The notes beneath the pieces were generated by a model. It ran no database searches. It was not told where the DNA came from and saw only the letters and a list, made by a program, of their open reading frames with translations. From the NCBI RefSeq assembly GCF_936925435.1, contig NZ_CAKZHQ010000002.1:186001-250000 (forward strand): a stretch of DNA of 64,000 nt. The letters run 5' to 3'. The DNA is from an uncultured Ramlibacter sp. (GTDB taxonomy: Bacteria; Pseudomonadota; Gammaproteobacteria; Burkholderiales; Burkholderiaceae_C). The number at the start of each line of letters is the position of its first letter. The first letter of the stretch is position 1. A program made the translations under genes and the position numbers. This document shows, piece after piece, positions 34,344 to 44,020 of the stretch.

Positions 34344-35456
34344 TCAGGCGGCCGCCTGGCGGAAGCGCTCCCAAGCCTGGGGCGTGGGCGTGGTGCCAGC
34401 GCCGGGCTCGCTGGGCAGGCGGAAGTGGCCGTCCACCACTTCGGCCGGGTCGGTGAAGCAGTCCTTGATCCAGGGGATGTACTCCAGCACCTGGCAGGCC
34501 GGGTGGGCGTAGCTCAGGTGCACGTGGACCTGGCTCATGTCGCCGGCATGCGGCGCCACCGGCAGGCGGTAGGAGTTGGCCGTCTCGCAGACCCGCAATA
34601 CCTCGGTGATGCCAGCCATCCGCGTCACGTCGGGCTGCACCCAGTGGATGGCGCCCTGGTGGAAGAACTCGGCGAAGGCGTCCTGCGTGTACAGCTGCTC
34701 GCCCAGGGCCACCGGCACGCGCGTGGCGCGCGCCAGCTGCGCGTGACCCTTGACGTCGTCGTACCACAGCGGCTCTTCAAACCAGTACAGGTCAAAGGGC
34801 TCGGCGCCGCGGCAAAAGCGCAGGCAGGTCGCCAGGTCCCACTTGCCGTTGCCGTCGACCGCCAGAGTCACGTCCGGGCCGATGGCGTGGCGCACCGCCT
34901 CCAGGCGGCGCAGGTCGCGCTCCACCGTGGAGCCCACCTTGATCTTGATGCCGGTGAAGCCCTGCTCCACCGCCTTCAGGGCGCCTTGCACCAGCTTGTC
35001 GTCGTCGATGCTCAGCCAGCCGATGTCGGTGTTGTAGGCGCGGACCTTGTCGCGCACCTGGCCGCCCAGCAGCTTCCACAGAGGGACGCCCGCGGCCTTG
35101 GCCTTGAGGTCCCACAGGGCGATGTCGATGGCCGCCTGCGACAAGGTGGTGATGCCGGCCCGGCCTATCCACTGCAGCGCCGGGTTGCGCGCCAGCTTGA
35201 GCCACAGGCGGTTGATGTCGTTGGCATCCTCGCCCACGAGCAGGGGCGCGTGGCAGGTGGCGATGCACTGGGTGATGAGGCGATCGCCCGGCAGGTGGGC
35301 ATGGGTGCCGGTGAAGCCGTAGCCCGAGAGCCCGTCCTCGGTGGCTATGCGCACGCCGACCACGCCCCAGTGGCTGATGGTGTGCGTGCTGTCGGCGATC
35401 TGCGAGCCCGTCACCGGCACATGCAGGATGAAGGGTTCCACGTTCTTGATCTTCAA
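34344..35456 (-). CDS. Mandelate racemase/muconate lactonizing enzyme family protein
   Basis: 370 residues. Enolase-superfamily barrel: KIKVG (second Lys acts as base), metal ligands in [19 protein letters not shown] and ALGEQLY, and a late His in VAPHAGDM. The pattern resembles sugar-acid dehydratases. The start is taken as TTG 35456 because GGAGA lies 6 bases upstream and no in-frame ATG precedes conserved residues. Substrate unknown. Confidence 0.85.
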   Translation of the reverse strand: MKIKNVEPFILHVPVTGSQIADSTHTISHWGVVGVRIATEDGLSGYGFTGTHAHLPGDRLITQCIATCHAPLLVGEDANDINRLWLKLARNPALQWIGRAGITTLSQAAIDIALWDLKAKAAGVPLWKLLGGQVRDKVRAYNTDIGWLSIDDDKLVQGALKAVEQGFTGIKIKVGSTVERDLRRLEAVRHAIGPDVTLAVDGNGKWDLATCLRFCRGAEPFDLYWFEEPLWYDDVKGHAQLARATRVPVALGEQLYTQDAFAEFFHQGAIHWVQPDVTRMAGITEVLRVCETANSYRLPVAPHAGDMSQVHVHLSYAHPACQVLEYIPWIKDCFTDPAEVVDGHFRLPSEPGAGTTPTPQAWERFRQAAA

Positions 35457-35520
35457 GCTTGTCTCCTCTGGTTGGGGCCAGAGCGCATGGTAGTGCAGGC
35501 AGCGGCCACCCGCCCGGGCC

Positions 35521-37230
35521 TCAGGCGCCGTCCAGCACCAGGGTCTTGCGCTCGCGCTCGACCGCCTCCAGCGCCTTGGCCACGGCTTCGCCCAGCGTGT
35601 TGATGTCGAAGGGCTTGCGCAGGATGGTGGGCTTGCCGGCCAGCCTCTCCACCGCCGCCATGTCGGCATAGCCGGTGGCCATGATGACGGGCAGGTCGCC
35701 CACCATCTCGCGGGCCCGCGAGATCACCTCGGCGCCGGTGATGTCGGGCATGGCGTAGTCCACCACCAGCAGGTCGGGCTTGGCGGCGCGGATGGCCTCC
35801 AGGCCCTGCACGCCGTTGGCCGCCTCCTCCACGCTGTAGCCAATCAGCCCCAGGCACTCGACGATGACGCGCCGCACGTCGGCATCGTCCTCCACCACCA
35901 GGATGCGGTAGGGGATCACCGGCCGCAGCGGCGCTGCCGAAGCCGGCGGCTCGGGCTGCTCGGGCACGTCGTCGGGCGCCACCGGGAAGTGCATCTCCAC
36001 CGTCGTGCCCAGGCCCACCTCGCTGCGGATGAAGGCCAGGCCGCCGGACTGGCGGGCAAAGCCGTAGACCTGGCTCAGGCCCAGGCCGGTGCCGCTGCCC
36101 AGCGGCTTGGTGGTGAAGAAGGGATCGAACACCTTGGCCAGCAGCGCGGGCGCGATGCCGTCGCCGGTGTCGGTCGCCCGCACGATGACGTAGTCGCCGG
36201 CCTTGAGCTCGCCCTCGGCTTCCTCCAGGTAGCGCTCGCCCGTGGAGATGGTCAGGGTGCCGCCCTGGGGCATGGCGTCGCGCGAATTCACCGCCAGGTT
36301 CAGCACCGCCATCTCCAGCTGGCTGGGGTCCAGCACCACCGGCGCCACCACCTCGGCCAGATCCAGCACCACCTCCACGGCCGAGCCGGCGGAGATCTCC
36401 AGCAGGTCCTTCATGCCGGTCAGCAGCCGGTTGACGTCGGTCACCCGCGGCAGCAGCGACTGGTTGCGGGCGAAGGACAGCAGCTGGTTGGTCAGCTTGG
36501 CGCCGCGCTTGGCCGCGCTCTTGGCGCGCTCGACCACCGGCTTGACCTTCTCTTCCTGGGCGTAGATGGACACCAGCTCCAGGTTCATGTTGACCACGTG
36601 CAGCAGGTTGTTGAAGTCGTGCGCGATGCCACCGGTCAGCCGGCCGATGGCCTCTAGTTTTTGCACCTGGGTCAGCGCGGCCTGGGCCCGTTCGCGTTCG
36701 GCGATCTCCTTCATCAGGCGGTCGTTGGCGCTGGCCAGCTCGCGCGTGCGCTCCAGGATGCGCTCTTCCAGTTGGCTATTGAGGCGCCCCACCTCGGTCT
36801 GGCTGCGCCCGATCTGCTCAAGGTATTGGCGCGTGACGTACTGGCGCCGGCGCGCCCGCACCGCGGCATCGGCGGCGCTGAGCAAAGTTTCGGCGTTGAG
36901 CGGCCGCTCCAGCAGGATGACGTTGCCCAGGCTGTGCAGGTTGGACACCGCGTGCGCCGGTCGCCGCCCCGACTGCTTGGTCGCCAGCACGATGAAGGGG
37001 AAGTCCGACCAGGCCGGCTGGGCAGTGAGCCAGGCCGCCAGCGACTGCGCCAGCGCGGCGTTCGCCAGCGACTCCTCGGTCAGGATGGCCGCCGCCGCAC
37101 CCTCGTCCAGCGCCTGCAGCAGGTCGCCCGCGCTCTCGCAGATGCACACGCTCTGGCGGACCTCGATCACCTGTTGCACCACGCCGGCATCGCGGCCGCG
37201 CGGCGCATGGATCAGAACCCGTTGCTCCAT
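35521..37230 (-). CDS. Hybrid sensor histidine kinase with N-terminal pseudo-receiver and C-terminal receiver
   Basis: 569 residues, no membrane segment. Residues 1-125 look like a receiver domain lacking the phospho-acceptor Asp ([10 protein letters not shown] at the expected strand). A coiled coil (140-190) leads to the His box [11 protein letters not shown] (His204), a HATPase domain ([25 protein letters not shown]) and a receiver domain with Asp491 in [10 protein letters not shown]. Its ATG comes one base after the stop of the KaiC-like gene, so the two proteins are made together and probably act together. Confidence 0.88.
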   Translation of the reverse strand: MEQRVLIHAPRGRDAGVVQQVIEVRQSVCICESAGDLLQALDEGAAAAILTEESLANAALAQSLAAWLTAQPAWSDFPFIVLATKQSGRRPAHAVSNLHSLGNVILLERPLNAETLLSAADAAVRARRRQYVTRQYLEQIGRSQTEVGRLNSQLEERILERTRELASANDRLMKEIAERERAQAALTQVQKLEAIGRLTGGIAHDFNNLLHVVNMNLELVSIYAQEEKVKPVVERAKSAAKRGAKLTNQLLSFARNQSLLPRVTDVNRLLTGMKDLLEISAGSAVEVVLDLAEVVAPVVLDPSQLEMAVLNLAVNSRDAMPQGGTLTISTGERYLEEAEGELKAGDYVIVRATDTGDGIAPALLAKVFDPFFTTKPLGSGTGLGLSQVYGFARQSGGLAFIRSEVGLGTTVEMHFPVAPDDVPEQPEPPASAAPLRPVIPYRILVVEDDADVRRVIVECLGLIGYSVEEAANGVQGLEAIRAAKPDLLVVDYAMPDITGAEVISRAREMVGDLPVIMATGYADMAAVERLAGKPTILRKPFDINTLGEAVAKALEAVERERKTLVLDGA

Positions 37231-37231
37231 C

Positions 37232-38752
37232 TCAGCCCGCCGTCACGACATCGCCGTCGCTGAGCAGGGGCGAGCGCCCCCTGTAAGAGGCGATGCCCGA
37301 CATCACGCCCTCGAAGTCGGACAGCGCCAGGCCCACTTCCAGGCCACCGGCGCCGAGCCGGAACTCGCGGATGGTCAGCTCGTGGGCGCTGATGCGGCTC
37401 TTGACCACCGAGACCGCCTTGAGCAGGCTGCCGCGGGCTTCGAAGAAGCGGAACAGCAAGATGGCGTCGCTCAGGTAACTCAGGTCGATATCGCTGCGCA
37501 TGTCGCCCAGCACGCCGTGCTGGGCCAGCACCAGCATGGTGATGATGCCGCGCTGGTTCAGGTAGGTCAGCAGCTCGTGCATCTGCAGCAGCAGGTACTT
37601 GTCGCCCGGCATGGCCTGCAGGTAGGCGTTGAGGCTGTCGATGACGATGGTGCCGGCGCCGTCCTCTTCCACCGCGTGGCGCACCATGTTGGCGAACTCG
37701 CCCGGCGAGACCTCGGCCGGGTCCAGCGTGCGGATGCGCAGCTGGCCGGTTTCCAGGTAGCCGCTGATGTCCATGCCCAAGGTCCTGGAGCGGATCAGCA
37801 GCGTGCCCAGGCCTTCATCGAACAGGTAATAGGCGACTCTCTCTCCGCGCTGCAACGCCGCCAGCACGCAGGCCACGGCGGTGGTGGTCTTGCCCACGCC
37901 GGAAGGGCCGCTGAGCAAGGTGCTGCTGCCCCGCGCCAGGCCGCCTCCCAGCAGCTTGTCCAGCTGCGGGTTGCCGGTGGACACCAGGGTGGCCTCGAAA
38001 TGGGTGCGGTGCTCGGCCGCCACCAGCCGCGGGAAGACGGCCAGGCCGCCGGTTTCGAGGTTGAAGTCGTGCTCGCCGCCGCGAAACTGGATGCCACGCA
38101 TCTTGATCACGCGCAGGCTGCGTCGCTCCGGGCCGTACTGGTCGACTCGCGCGTCCAGGTTGATGACGCCGTGGGCAATGCTGTGCAGTTGCAGGTCGTC
38201 GTGCTCCGCGCTGCGGTCGTCCAGCATCAGCACGGTGCAGCCGCGCTGGGCGAAGAAATTCTTCAGCGCCAGCACCTGGCGCCGGTAGCGCAGCGGGTTT
38301 TGCGCCAGCAAACGCATCTCCGACAGGCTGTCGAAGACCACGCGGGTGGCATTGAGGCGTTCCACCGCGGCCATCACGCCGCGCGTGGTCTCGCCCAGTT
38401 CGACCTCGGCAGGATGCAGGATGGTCTGCTCGGCGTCGGGGCTCAGGCCCTCCTCGGTGACCAGTTCGAACACGTCCAGGCCTTCGAGCGACCAGCCGTG
38501 CGAGGCGGCAACGGTGCGCAGCTCGCTGGCGGTCTCCGACAGAGTGATGTACAGCCCCCTGTCGCCCTGCTCCACCCCGCGGCGCAGGAACTGCAGGCCC
38601 AGCGTGGTCTTGCCGGCGCCGGGCGTGCCTTCAATGAGATAGAGGTGGCGGGCCGGCAGGCCGCCGCCGAGCACGTTGTCCAGGCCGGCAATGCCGGTGG
38701 AGGCGCGCTCCTGATCGGGACCAAGGGGAACGGGCGTCGGCGTGGTGGTCAT
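37232..38752 (-). CDS. KaiC-like double-RecA ATPase
   Basis: 506 residues with two RecA domains: Walker A GTPGAGKTT (Lys48) and GPSGVGKTT (Lys288), each with an acidic catalytic pair region (SETASEL and FDEGLG). This is the KaiC CI-CII architecture of about 500 residues. At the site of KaiC Ser431/Thr432 the sequence is DLSYLSDA (Ser425-Tyr426), so the Thr is not conserved. No kaiA or kaiB gene is nearby. It forms an operon with a hybrid histidine kinase. Non-cyanobacterial KaiC proteins often act in stress or timing signalling. Confidence 0.88.
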   Translation of the reverse strand: MTTTPTPVPLGPDQERASTGIAGLDNVLGGGLPARHLYLIEGTPGAGKTTLGLQFLRRGVEQGDRGLYITLSETASELRTVAASHGWSLEGLDVFELVTEEGLSPDAEQTILHPAEVELGETTRGVMAAVERLNATRVVFDSLSEMRLLAQNPLRYRRQVLALKNFFAQRGCTVLMLDDRSAEHDDLQLHSIAHGVINLDARVDQYGPERRSLRVIKMRGIQFRGGEHDFNLETGGLAVFPRLVAAEHRTHFEATLVSTGNPQLDKLLGGGLARGSSTLLSGPSGVGKTTTAVACVLAALQRGERVAYYLFDEGLGTLLIRSRTLGMDISGYLETGQLRIRTLDPAEVSPGEFANMVRHAVEEDGAGTIVIDSLNAYLQAMPGDKYLLLQMHELLTYLNQRGIITMLVLAQHGVLGDMRSDIDLSYLSDAILLFRFFEARGSLLKAVSVVKSRISAHELTIREFRLGAGGLEVGLALSDFEGVMSGIASYRGRSPLLSDGDVVTAG

Positions 38753-38762
38753 CGTTGGGTGG

Positions 38763-38790
38763 GCTATAGGCGTCCCGATGCTAGTGGCAA
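38763..38790 (-). promoter_or_regulatory. Promoter of the KaiC-like/kinase operon
   Basis: Minus strand: TTGCCA (38790-38785), a 16-base spacer, TATAGC (38768-38763). The predicted start is about 5 bases before the ATG and no ribosome site is seen, giving a nearly leaderless mRNA. Confidence 0.5.
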
Positions 38791-38861
38791 AGCCACAGGC
38801 CCCCTGTAGGAGACAACCGACAGATGGGCTGGCGGGCCGCGCGACCACGCGATCGCGACGC

Positions 38862-39872
38862 TCAGGCGGCGCCGCGGCCCTGCTGGCTGGCGAAGTACAC
38901 GGCCTTGCGCGCGCGCTGCACGTCGCCCAGCGGCCGGTGCGCCGCCAGTGCCTGCCAGGGGTCGATGGCCGCGGCCTCCAGCTGCTGCGCCAGCGCCTGG
39001 CCTTCGGCCGAGGCCGTGTCCTGCTGCGGCAGCATCAGCCGGGCCACCGTGACATAAGGCGTGTCCCAGTTGACCGAGGCGTTCTCGATCGGCGTGCGCT
39101 GTTCGCTGGCGAAGAACTGCAGCTGCAGGTCCCAGTGCAGCGGCTGGCGGCGCAGGCGCCCGGCGAAGTCGGCGGCCCAGTCGGCCTTGGCGCCGGCCGC
39201 GGCCTGGCCATTGGAGGCGGACGGCAGCAGGCGCACCCGCGCCGCATAGGGCCCGTTGGCCATGGGCACGGCGCTGAACAGCGGCTCGGTGGCGAAGCCG
39301 GAGAAGGTCTTGGCCGCCACCTTCAGCATCTTGCCCAGCTGGCGCGGCGCGCCCAGCAGGCCATAACGGCGCACCAGGTGCTTGAGCAGGGCGCCGTTGC
39401 CCTGCGCCGCGGCGGCGACGAACGCGACGAACTCGGCGCTGCCGTCGAAGGCAAAGGCCTCCTGGTTGATCAGGGTGAAGTCCTGGCTGCGCGCCGGCCC
39501 GTTGCCCAGCGCCGACGGCCCGTCCACACCGAACACCCGCAAGGCCAGGCCGCGGATATCGGGCTTGCGGTCGGCGGCGCGGTCCAGCCCGCCGTTGGAC
39601 AGCCGCACCCAGACCTCGTGGTCGCCGGTATTGGCGAACAGGCCGTGGCGTGCCCATTCGGGCAGGCCGTCGAGCACCTCCAGGCTGCCGTGGGCGGCGG
39701 CCAGCTGCTTGCGGTGCAGGGTGCGGCCCTGGCCCCAGCGCTGCGACCTGGCGCTCTGGATCTGCGCGAACTGCTCGGCATAGCCTGCGTAGAGGGCCTG
39801 TTCGTTCGGGGCGATCTGCTCACGCCAGCCGGTGCTGGGCGCGTTGGACGGAGCTGGGGCGCGCATTGGCAT
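38862..39872 (-). CDS. Catalase-like haem-fold protein
   Basis: 336 residues, shorter than ordinary catalases (about 480) and like the small catalase-related group. HEVWVRLSNGG, KPDIRGLALRVFGV, DFTLINQEAF and TPIENASVNWDTPYVTVARLMLP belong to the catalase fold. I do not find the haem-ligand Tyr motif (R-x-F-x-Y-x-D), so true catalase activity is doubtful; a peroxidase or lipid-hydroperoxide role is possible. The ribosome site AAGGAGA precedes ATG 39872. The 143-base gap upstream shows nothing clear. Confidence 0.75.
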   Translation of the reverse strand: MPMRAPAPSNAPSTGWREQIAPNEQALYAGYAEQFAQIQSARSQRWGQGRTLHRKQLAAAHGSLEVLDGLPEWARHGLFANTGDHEVWVRLSNGGLDRAADRKPDIRGLALRVFGVDGPSALGNGPARSQDFTLINQEAFAFDGSAEFVAFVAAAAQGNGALLKHLVRRYGLLGAPRQLGKMLKVAAKTFSGFATEPLFSAVPMANGPYAARVRLLPSASNGQAAAGAKADWAADFAGRLRRQPLHWDLQLQFFASEQRTPIENASVNWDTPYVTVARLMLPQQDTASAEGQALAQQLEAAAIDPWQALAAHRPLGDVQRARKAVYFASQQGRGAA

Positions 39873-40015
39873 CGGTTCTCCTTGCGGGGGTGGGCGAGTC
39901 TAAGGCGCGGCCTGCGACTCCTGCAAGCTGCGCTTCGCGGCCATCGCGTGCCTACCCTACCCGCTTTGGTACACCGGGTAAGCCTCGCGGCCTCAGAGTT
40001 ACGACCTGTGCGGAC

Positions 40016-41185
40016 TCAGCCAGAAATGGACGCCGCAGCGGTGACTCGAGGACTGGCAAGCAACCTCTTGCCCCAGGCAATCCCCCGCGTTTCGACCAAC
40101 CTGTACAGCACCCAGGCGCCAAGGTAAGACGGTGCAGCGACGATGACAGCACACAGCACCAGCCTCACGGCAAGGTGCAGAGCCAAAAATTGCGGAACCG
40201 TGGACAGACACCCGGCTACTGGAATGACGATCAGCAGGTGCAGAAGGTACAAGCCATAGGAGGTGTCGCCCATGAACCGCGCGAGTCGGCTGGAAAGCAT
40301 TGCTGCGATCCGGTTACGGATGGCACTGGCGCTCCGCAGCACCATGTAGAACAGCGCCAGCACAACAAACACGCGGCCAACAGCTTCCGTCGAGCGCTCC
40401 AAGCCAACGTACAGCACACTCACTGAGACCGACGCAAGCAGGTACTTGCGTGGCGATGTCGCAGCCAGGGCCAGCGCCATCCAAATGCCGATGATGAAGA
40501 CGTAGAGTTTCAAGGGCAAAAACGAAGGCATGGGAAAAGAGCGGAAAAAGTCTGGGAACGCCCAGCGCAGACCCAGGCAGACCGCGATCAACACCGCTCC
40601 AGCGCGCAATGCACCGAACCAATGCATGGCCAACATCAGGAAGGGAAAGGCCAGGTAGAACTGCATTTCAAGACCGATTGACCAATCTGGCAGTGCGGTC
40701 CTGAATGCGTAGTTTGGAAACGCGCCAAACAAGTAACTAACGTGCATCAGCACGTTGGTCCATGACGAATCGTTGTACCGCGCGGCTGCCGTCGCAGTTG
40801 CCGGCCAGACTTGCGCAATCAGATCCCGCTGCGTTCCGATGAACGGCCCGAGCAGCAGCGCGGCAGTCAGCAGCACGAAGTACAGAGGCGAGATCCGAAA
40901 CCAGCGCCGCGCCCAGAAATCCCGCCATGTTGCCGCATCCTCCCAGGGGCGCGAAACACGCCGCAGCAAGTAGTGGTGCGCCATCAAAAATCCCGAAAGG
41001 ATCATGAACAAATCCACCGCCAACTTCCCCCATGACAGGATGGGCATCCCCCGTCCACCGACGAGGATGAAGGTGTGATGGAGCAACACCCAAAGCGCCG
41101 CGATCCCCCTCAATCCGTCGAGCCACGGCAGATGCGTCGGAGGCGCGGCTCTGGCCGCGAGCTGCTGATGAGGGTTAACCGCCAT
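40016..41185 (-). CDS. Acyltransferase 3 family membrane protein (OafA/YrhL-like)
   Basis: 389 residues from ATG 41185, about ten membrane helices. LDGLRGIAALWVLLHH with the conserved His and FFMRR-equivalent FWARRWFRISPLYF are family signatures. These enzymes O-acylate lipopolysaccharide or exopolysaccharide sugars. The base composition is visibly less GC-rich than its neighbours, with more AAC, TTG and GTA-type codons, suggesting later acquisition. A perfect 9-bp inverted repeat abuts the start codon; an upstream TTG (41206) would include it. Confidence 0.87.
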   Translation of the reverse strand: MAVNPHQQLAARAAPPTHLPWLDGLRGIAALWVLLHHTFILVGGRGMPILSWGKLAVDLFMILSGFLMAHHYLLRRVSRPWEDAATWRDFWARRWFRISPLYFVLLTAALLLGPFIGTQRDLIAQVWPATATAAARYNDSSWTNVLMHVSYLFGAFPNYAFRTALPDWSIGLEMQFYLAFPFLMLAMHWFGALRAGAVLIAVCLGLRWAFPDFFRSFPMPSFLPLKLYVFIIGIWMALALAATSPRKYLLASVSVSVLYVGLERSTEAVGRVFVVLALFYMVLRSASAIRNRIAAMLSSRLARFMGDTSYGLYLLHLLIVIPVAGCLSTVPQFLALHLAVRLVLCAVIVAAPSYLGAWVLYRLVETRGIAWGKRLLASPRVTAAASISG

Positions 41186-41209
41186 AGCTTGAGAGTGTAG
41201 TCTCAAGCT
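41186..41209 (-). promoter_or_regulatory. Inverted repeat abutting the acyltransferase start
   Basis: AGCTTGAGA (41186-41194) and TCTCAAGCT (41201-41209) are perfect complements around a 6-base spacer, immediately before the ATG on the minus strand. It could be a repressor operator or an mRNA hairpin that limits ribosome access. Confidence 0.5.
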
Positions 41210-41227
41210 TACATTCGTCTTGCTGTC

Positions 41228-42922
41228 TCACGTCCTGGCTTCGTCCTCCTGCAAGCTGCGCCACATGACCTTGCCGCTGCCGCTCTTGGGCAGGGCGTCG
41301 ACGAATTGCACGATGCGCGGCACCTTGTAGACCGCCATGTTCTCGCGGCACCAGCCGATGATGTCCTGCTCGCTGACCTGGCCCTTGTGGCTGGCGCGCA
41401 GCACCACCACCGCCTTGACGGTCTCGCCGCGGTAGCTGTCCCTGGCCGAGATGATGCAAGCTTCCTGGATGGCGGGGTGGCGGAACATCAGGGCCTCGAC
41501 CTCGGCCGGCCAGACCTTGAAGCCCGAGGCGTTGATCATCCGCTTGAGGCGGTCGGTCAGGAAGAAGTAGCCGTCCTCGTCGACGCGACCCAGGTCGCCC
41601 GAACGGAAGAAGCGCTTGCCTTCGAGCTCGAAGAAGGCCGCGGCCGTGGCGCCGGGGTTTTTCCAATAGCCCTGGAACACCATGGGCCCGTGGATGACGA
41701 TCTCACCCTGCTCGCCGGCGGGCAGCTCCTGCAGCGTCTCCGGGTCGACCACACGGGCGTCGCAGCTGATGAAGGGCACACCCAGGCACTGCTGCTTGGT
41801 GGCATCGGGCGGATTGGTGTGCGAGGGCGCGGCCGTCTCGGTCAGGCCATAGCCCTCGGCGTAGCGCAGGCCGAACTGCTCGAACAACCGCTGGGCCACG
41901 GCCTGCGGCATGGCGGCACCGCCGCCGCCGATGTAGACCATGCTGGACAGGTCGTACTTGTCGAAGTCGGGGCTGCCCAGCAGGTCGATCACCATGGTGG
42001 GAATGTTGGTCCAGCTGGTGACCTTCCAGCGCGAGATCAGACGGCCGGCCAGGTCGCGGTCCCAGCGCGGCATCATCACCAGCGTGGTGCCGGTGTAGAT
42101 GTTGGCGTGCATCAGGCTGACCATGCCGGTGATATGGAACATGGGCACGACCAGCAAAGTGATGTTTTCTGCCGTCGCGTTGCCCCAGGCGCTGCTGGCC
42201 ACCGCGTTGTGCATGATGCTGGCGTGGGTGTGCATGCAGCCCTTGGGCAGGCCGGTCGTGCCGCTGGTGTAAGGCAGGATGGCCAGGTCGGCCGGGCCCA
42301 CCTCCAGCGGCGGCAAGGGCAGCGTGTTGTCCAGCGCGTCGGTCCAGCTGTGCACCGTGCCGCCGGCCAGTTGCGGCAGTGGATGGCGCGTGAGCAGCCA
42401 GTCGCGCCAGGCCTGCGGCGGCGCGTTGTCGCCGGCCACGTCGGCGTCGAAGGCGTCGGTGAACTGGGTGACCAGCATGTGCTGCAGGCGGTCTTTCTCC
42501 GGCAACGCGTCGCTGGCCTTGGCGATCTCCGCTCCCAGGTCGGCGGTGGTGATGGCGACGCGGGCGTCGGGGTCGGTGATGTAGTGCTTGATCTCCTCGG
42601 CCCGGTTCATGGGGTTGACCGGCACCACCACGGCGTTGGCGCGCAGGATGGCGAAGTGCGCGATCAGCAGCTGCGGGCAGTTCTGCATGTCCAGCAGGAC
42701 GCGGTCACCCTTGCGCACGCCCAGGGCGTGCAGGCGGGCCGCCAGGCGCTCGGCCTGGCGCACCAGCTCGGGATAGCTGAAGCTGCGGCCGAAGAACACG
42801 AGTGCCGGCTTGGTCGGGTAACGCAGCGCGTTGATGGCCAGGTTGTCCCACAGCGAGGTCTGCGGCGGCGTGATGGAGTGGGGCAGGCGCTTGGGCCAGA
42901 ACTTGTGGTGCGGACGCGGCAA
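41228..42922 (-). CDS. Acyl-CoA synthetase (AMP-binding, long-chain fatty-acid type)
   Basis: 564 residues. Adenylate-forming motifs: YTSGTTGLPKG (A3), AEGYGLTE (A5), RFFRSGDLGRVDEDGY (A7), DRLKRMINASGFKVWP (A8) and the catalytic Lys in LPKSGSGKVMWR (A10). It activates a carboxylic acid to acyl-CoA; chain preference is not readable. The start is TTG 42922 with GGAGA 8 bases upstream; no earlier ATG is in frame. It lies upstream of the acyltransferase on the same strand, 42 bases away. Confidence 0.9.
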   Translation of the reverse strand: MPRPHHKFWPKRLPHSITPPQTSLWDNLAINALRYPTKPALVFFGRSFSYPELVRQAERLAARLHALGVRKGDRVLLDMQNCPQLLIAHFAILRANAVVVPVNPMNRAEEIKHYITDPDARVAITTADLGAEIAKASDALPEKDRLQHMLVTQFTDAFDADVAGDNAPPQAWRDWLLTRHPLPQLAGGTVHSWTDALDNTLPLPPLEVGPADLAILPYTSGTTGLPKGCMHTHASIMHNAVASSAWGNATAENITLLVVPMFHITGMVSLMHANIYTGTTLVMMPRWDRDLAGRLISRWKVTSWTNIPTMVIDLLGSPDFDKYDLSSMVYIGGGGAAMPQAVAQRLFEQFGLRYAEGYGLTETAAPSHTNPPDATKQQCLGVPFISCDARVVDPETLQELPAGEQGEIVIHGPMVFQGYWKNPGATAAAFFELEGKRFFRSGDLGRVDEDGYFFLTDRLKRMINASGFKVWPAEVEALMFRHPAIQEACIISARDSYRGETVKAVVVLRASHKGQVSEQDIIGWCRENMAVYKVPRIVQFVDALPKSGSGKVMWRSLQEDEART

Positions 42923-43052
42923 GAGATGTCTCCGGAATGTGCGGGCAGCCTAGCGGTGCGGCCGCCATCGCGCATCGGGGATGCCCCCAGGCCGGCGTCA
43001 CGTTGGCGACCGGCGCCCCCGGATAATGGGCAAATCCTGAGGAGTCAAACCC

Positions 43053-44015
43053 ATGAAGTTCAGCCGCCGCGCCCTTGCCGCCCTGCTCATTGCCGCCAGC
43101 ACTGCCGCCAGCGCCGCCTATCCCGACAAGCCCATCCGCCTGGTGATCGGTTTCCCGGCCGGTGGCCCGCTGGACCAGCACGCCCGCCTGCTGTCCGAGC
43201 GGCTGCAGGCCGTGCTGGGCCAGCCCATCGTGATCGACTACAAGTCCGGCGCCGGCGGCACCGTGGGCGCGCAGGACGTGATGAAGGCGCCGGCCGACGG
43301 CTACACCCTGATGCTGGCCAACACCGGCGTGATGGTCATCAACCCCGGCCTGTACGGCAAGCTGCCCTACAACACCCTGCGCGACTTCACGCCCATCGCC
43401 CGCACCGCCATGCAGCCGCTGGCCTTGCTGGTCAATCCCAAGCTGCCGGTCAATTCGCTCAAGGAGTTCACGGACTACGCGCGCGCCCGGCCAGGCCAGG
43501 TCAACTACGGCTCGGCCGGCAATGGCGGCATCAGCCACCTGGTGCCCGAGATGTTCAAGACCGCCACCGGCCTGTTCATGGTCCACATCCCCTACCGCGG
43601 CAGCGCGCCGGCCTTCACCGACCTGATGGGCGGCCAGGTGCAGTTCATGGCCGAATCCATCCCGCAGGCGGCCAACTACCACAAGCAGGGCAAGGTCAAG
43701 GCCCTGGCCGTGACCAGCAAGGAGCGCAACCCCGCCCTGCCCGACACGCCCACCGCCATCGAGTCGGGCCTCAAGGGCTTCGAGGTGGTGGGCTTCTACG
43801 GCTTCCTGGCGCCAGCCAATCTGCCCAAGGACGTCACCGCGAAACTGAGCGACGCATTCAAGCAGGTGCTGGCCACCCCCGAGGTGCGCAACCGCATGGT
43901 CTCGCAGGGCGCCGACCCGGCCTTCCTGGGCAGCGAGGACTTCGGCAAGTTCCTGGCCGCCGAAATGCCGCGCTGGGCCGAGGCGGTCAAGCAGTCGGGC
44001 GCCAAACTCGATTGA
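43053..44015 (+). CDS. Tripartite tricarboxylate transporter (Bug) substrate-binding protein
   Basis: 320 residues. Sec signal (KFSRRALAALLIAASTAASA), then YPDKPIRLVIGFPAGGPLDQHAR and the VDYKSGAGGTVGAQDV-type loop, as in all Bug receptors. It binds a carboxylate in the periplasm; the Comamonadaceae carry many copies without linked TctAB genes, as here. It heads an operon with an amidase and a hydratase, so the ligand may be an amide or keto-acid precursor. Ribosome site GAGGAG. Confidence 0.93.
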   Translation: MKFSRRALAALLIAASTAASAAYPDKPIRLVIGFPAGGPLDQHARLLSERLQAVLGQPIVIDYKSGAGGTVGAQDVMKAPADGYTLMLANTGVMVINPGLYGKLPYNTLRDFTPIARTAMQPLALLVNPKLPVNSLKEFTDYARARPGQVNYGSAGNGGISHLVPEMFKTATGLFMVHIPYRGSAPAFTDLMGGQVQFMAESIPQAANYHKQGKVKALAVTSKERNPALPDTPTAIESGLKGFEVVGFYGFLAPANLPKDVTAKLSDAFKQVLATPEVRNRMVSQGADPAFLGSEDFGKFLAAEMPRWAEAVKQSGAKLD

Positions 44016-44020
44016 CCGCA

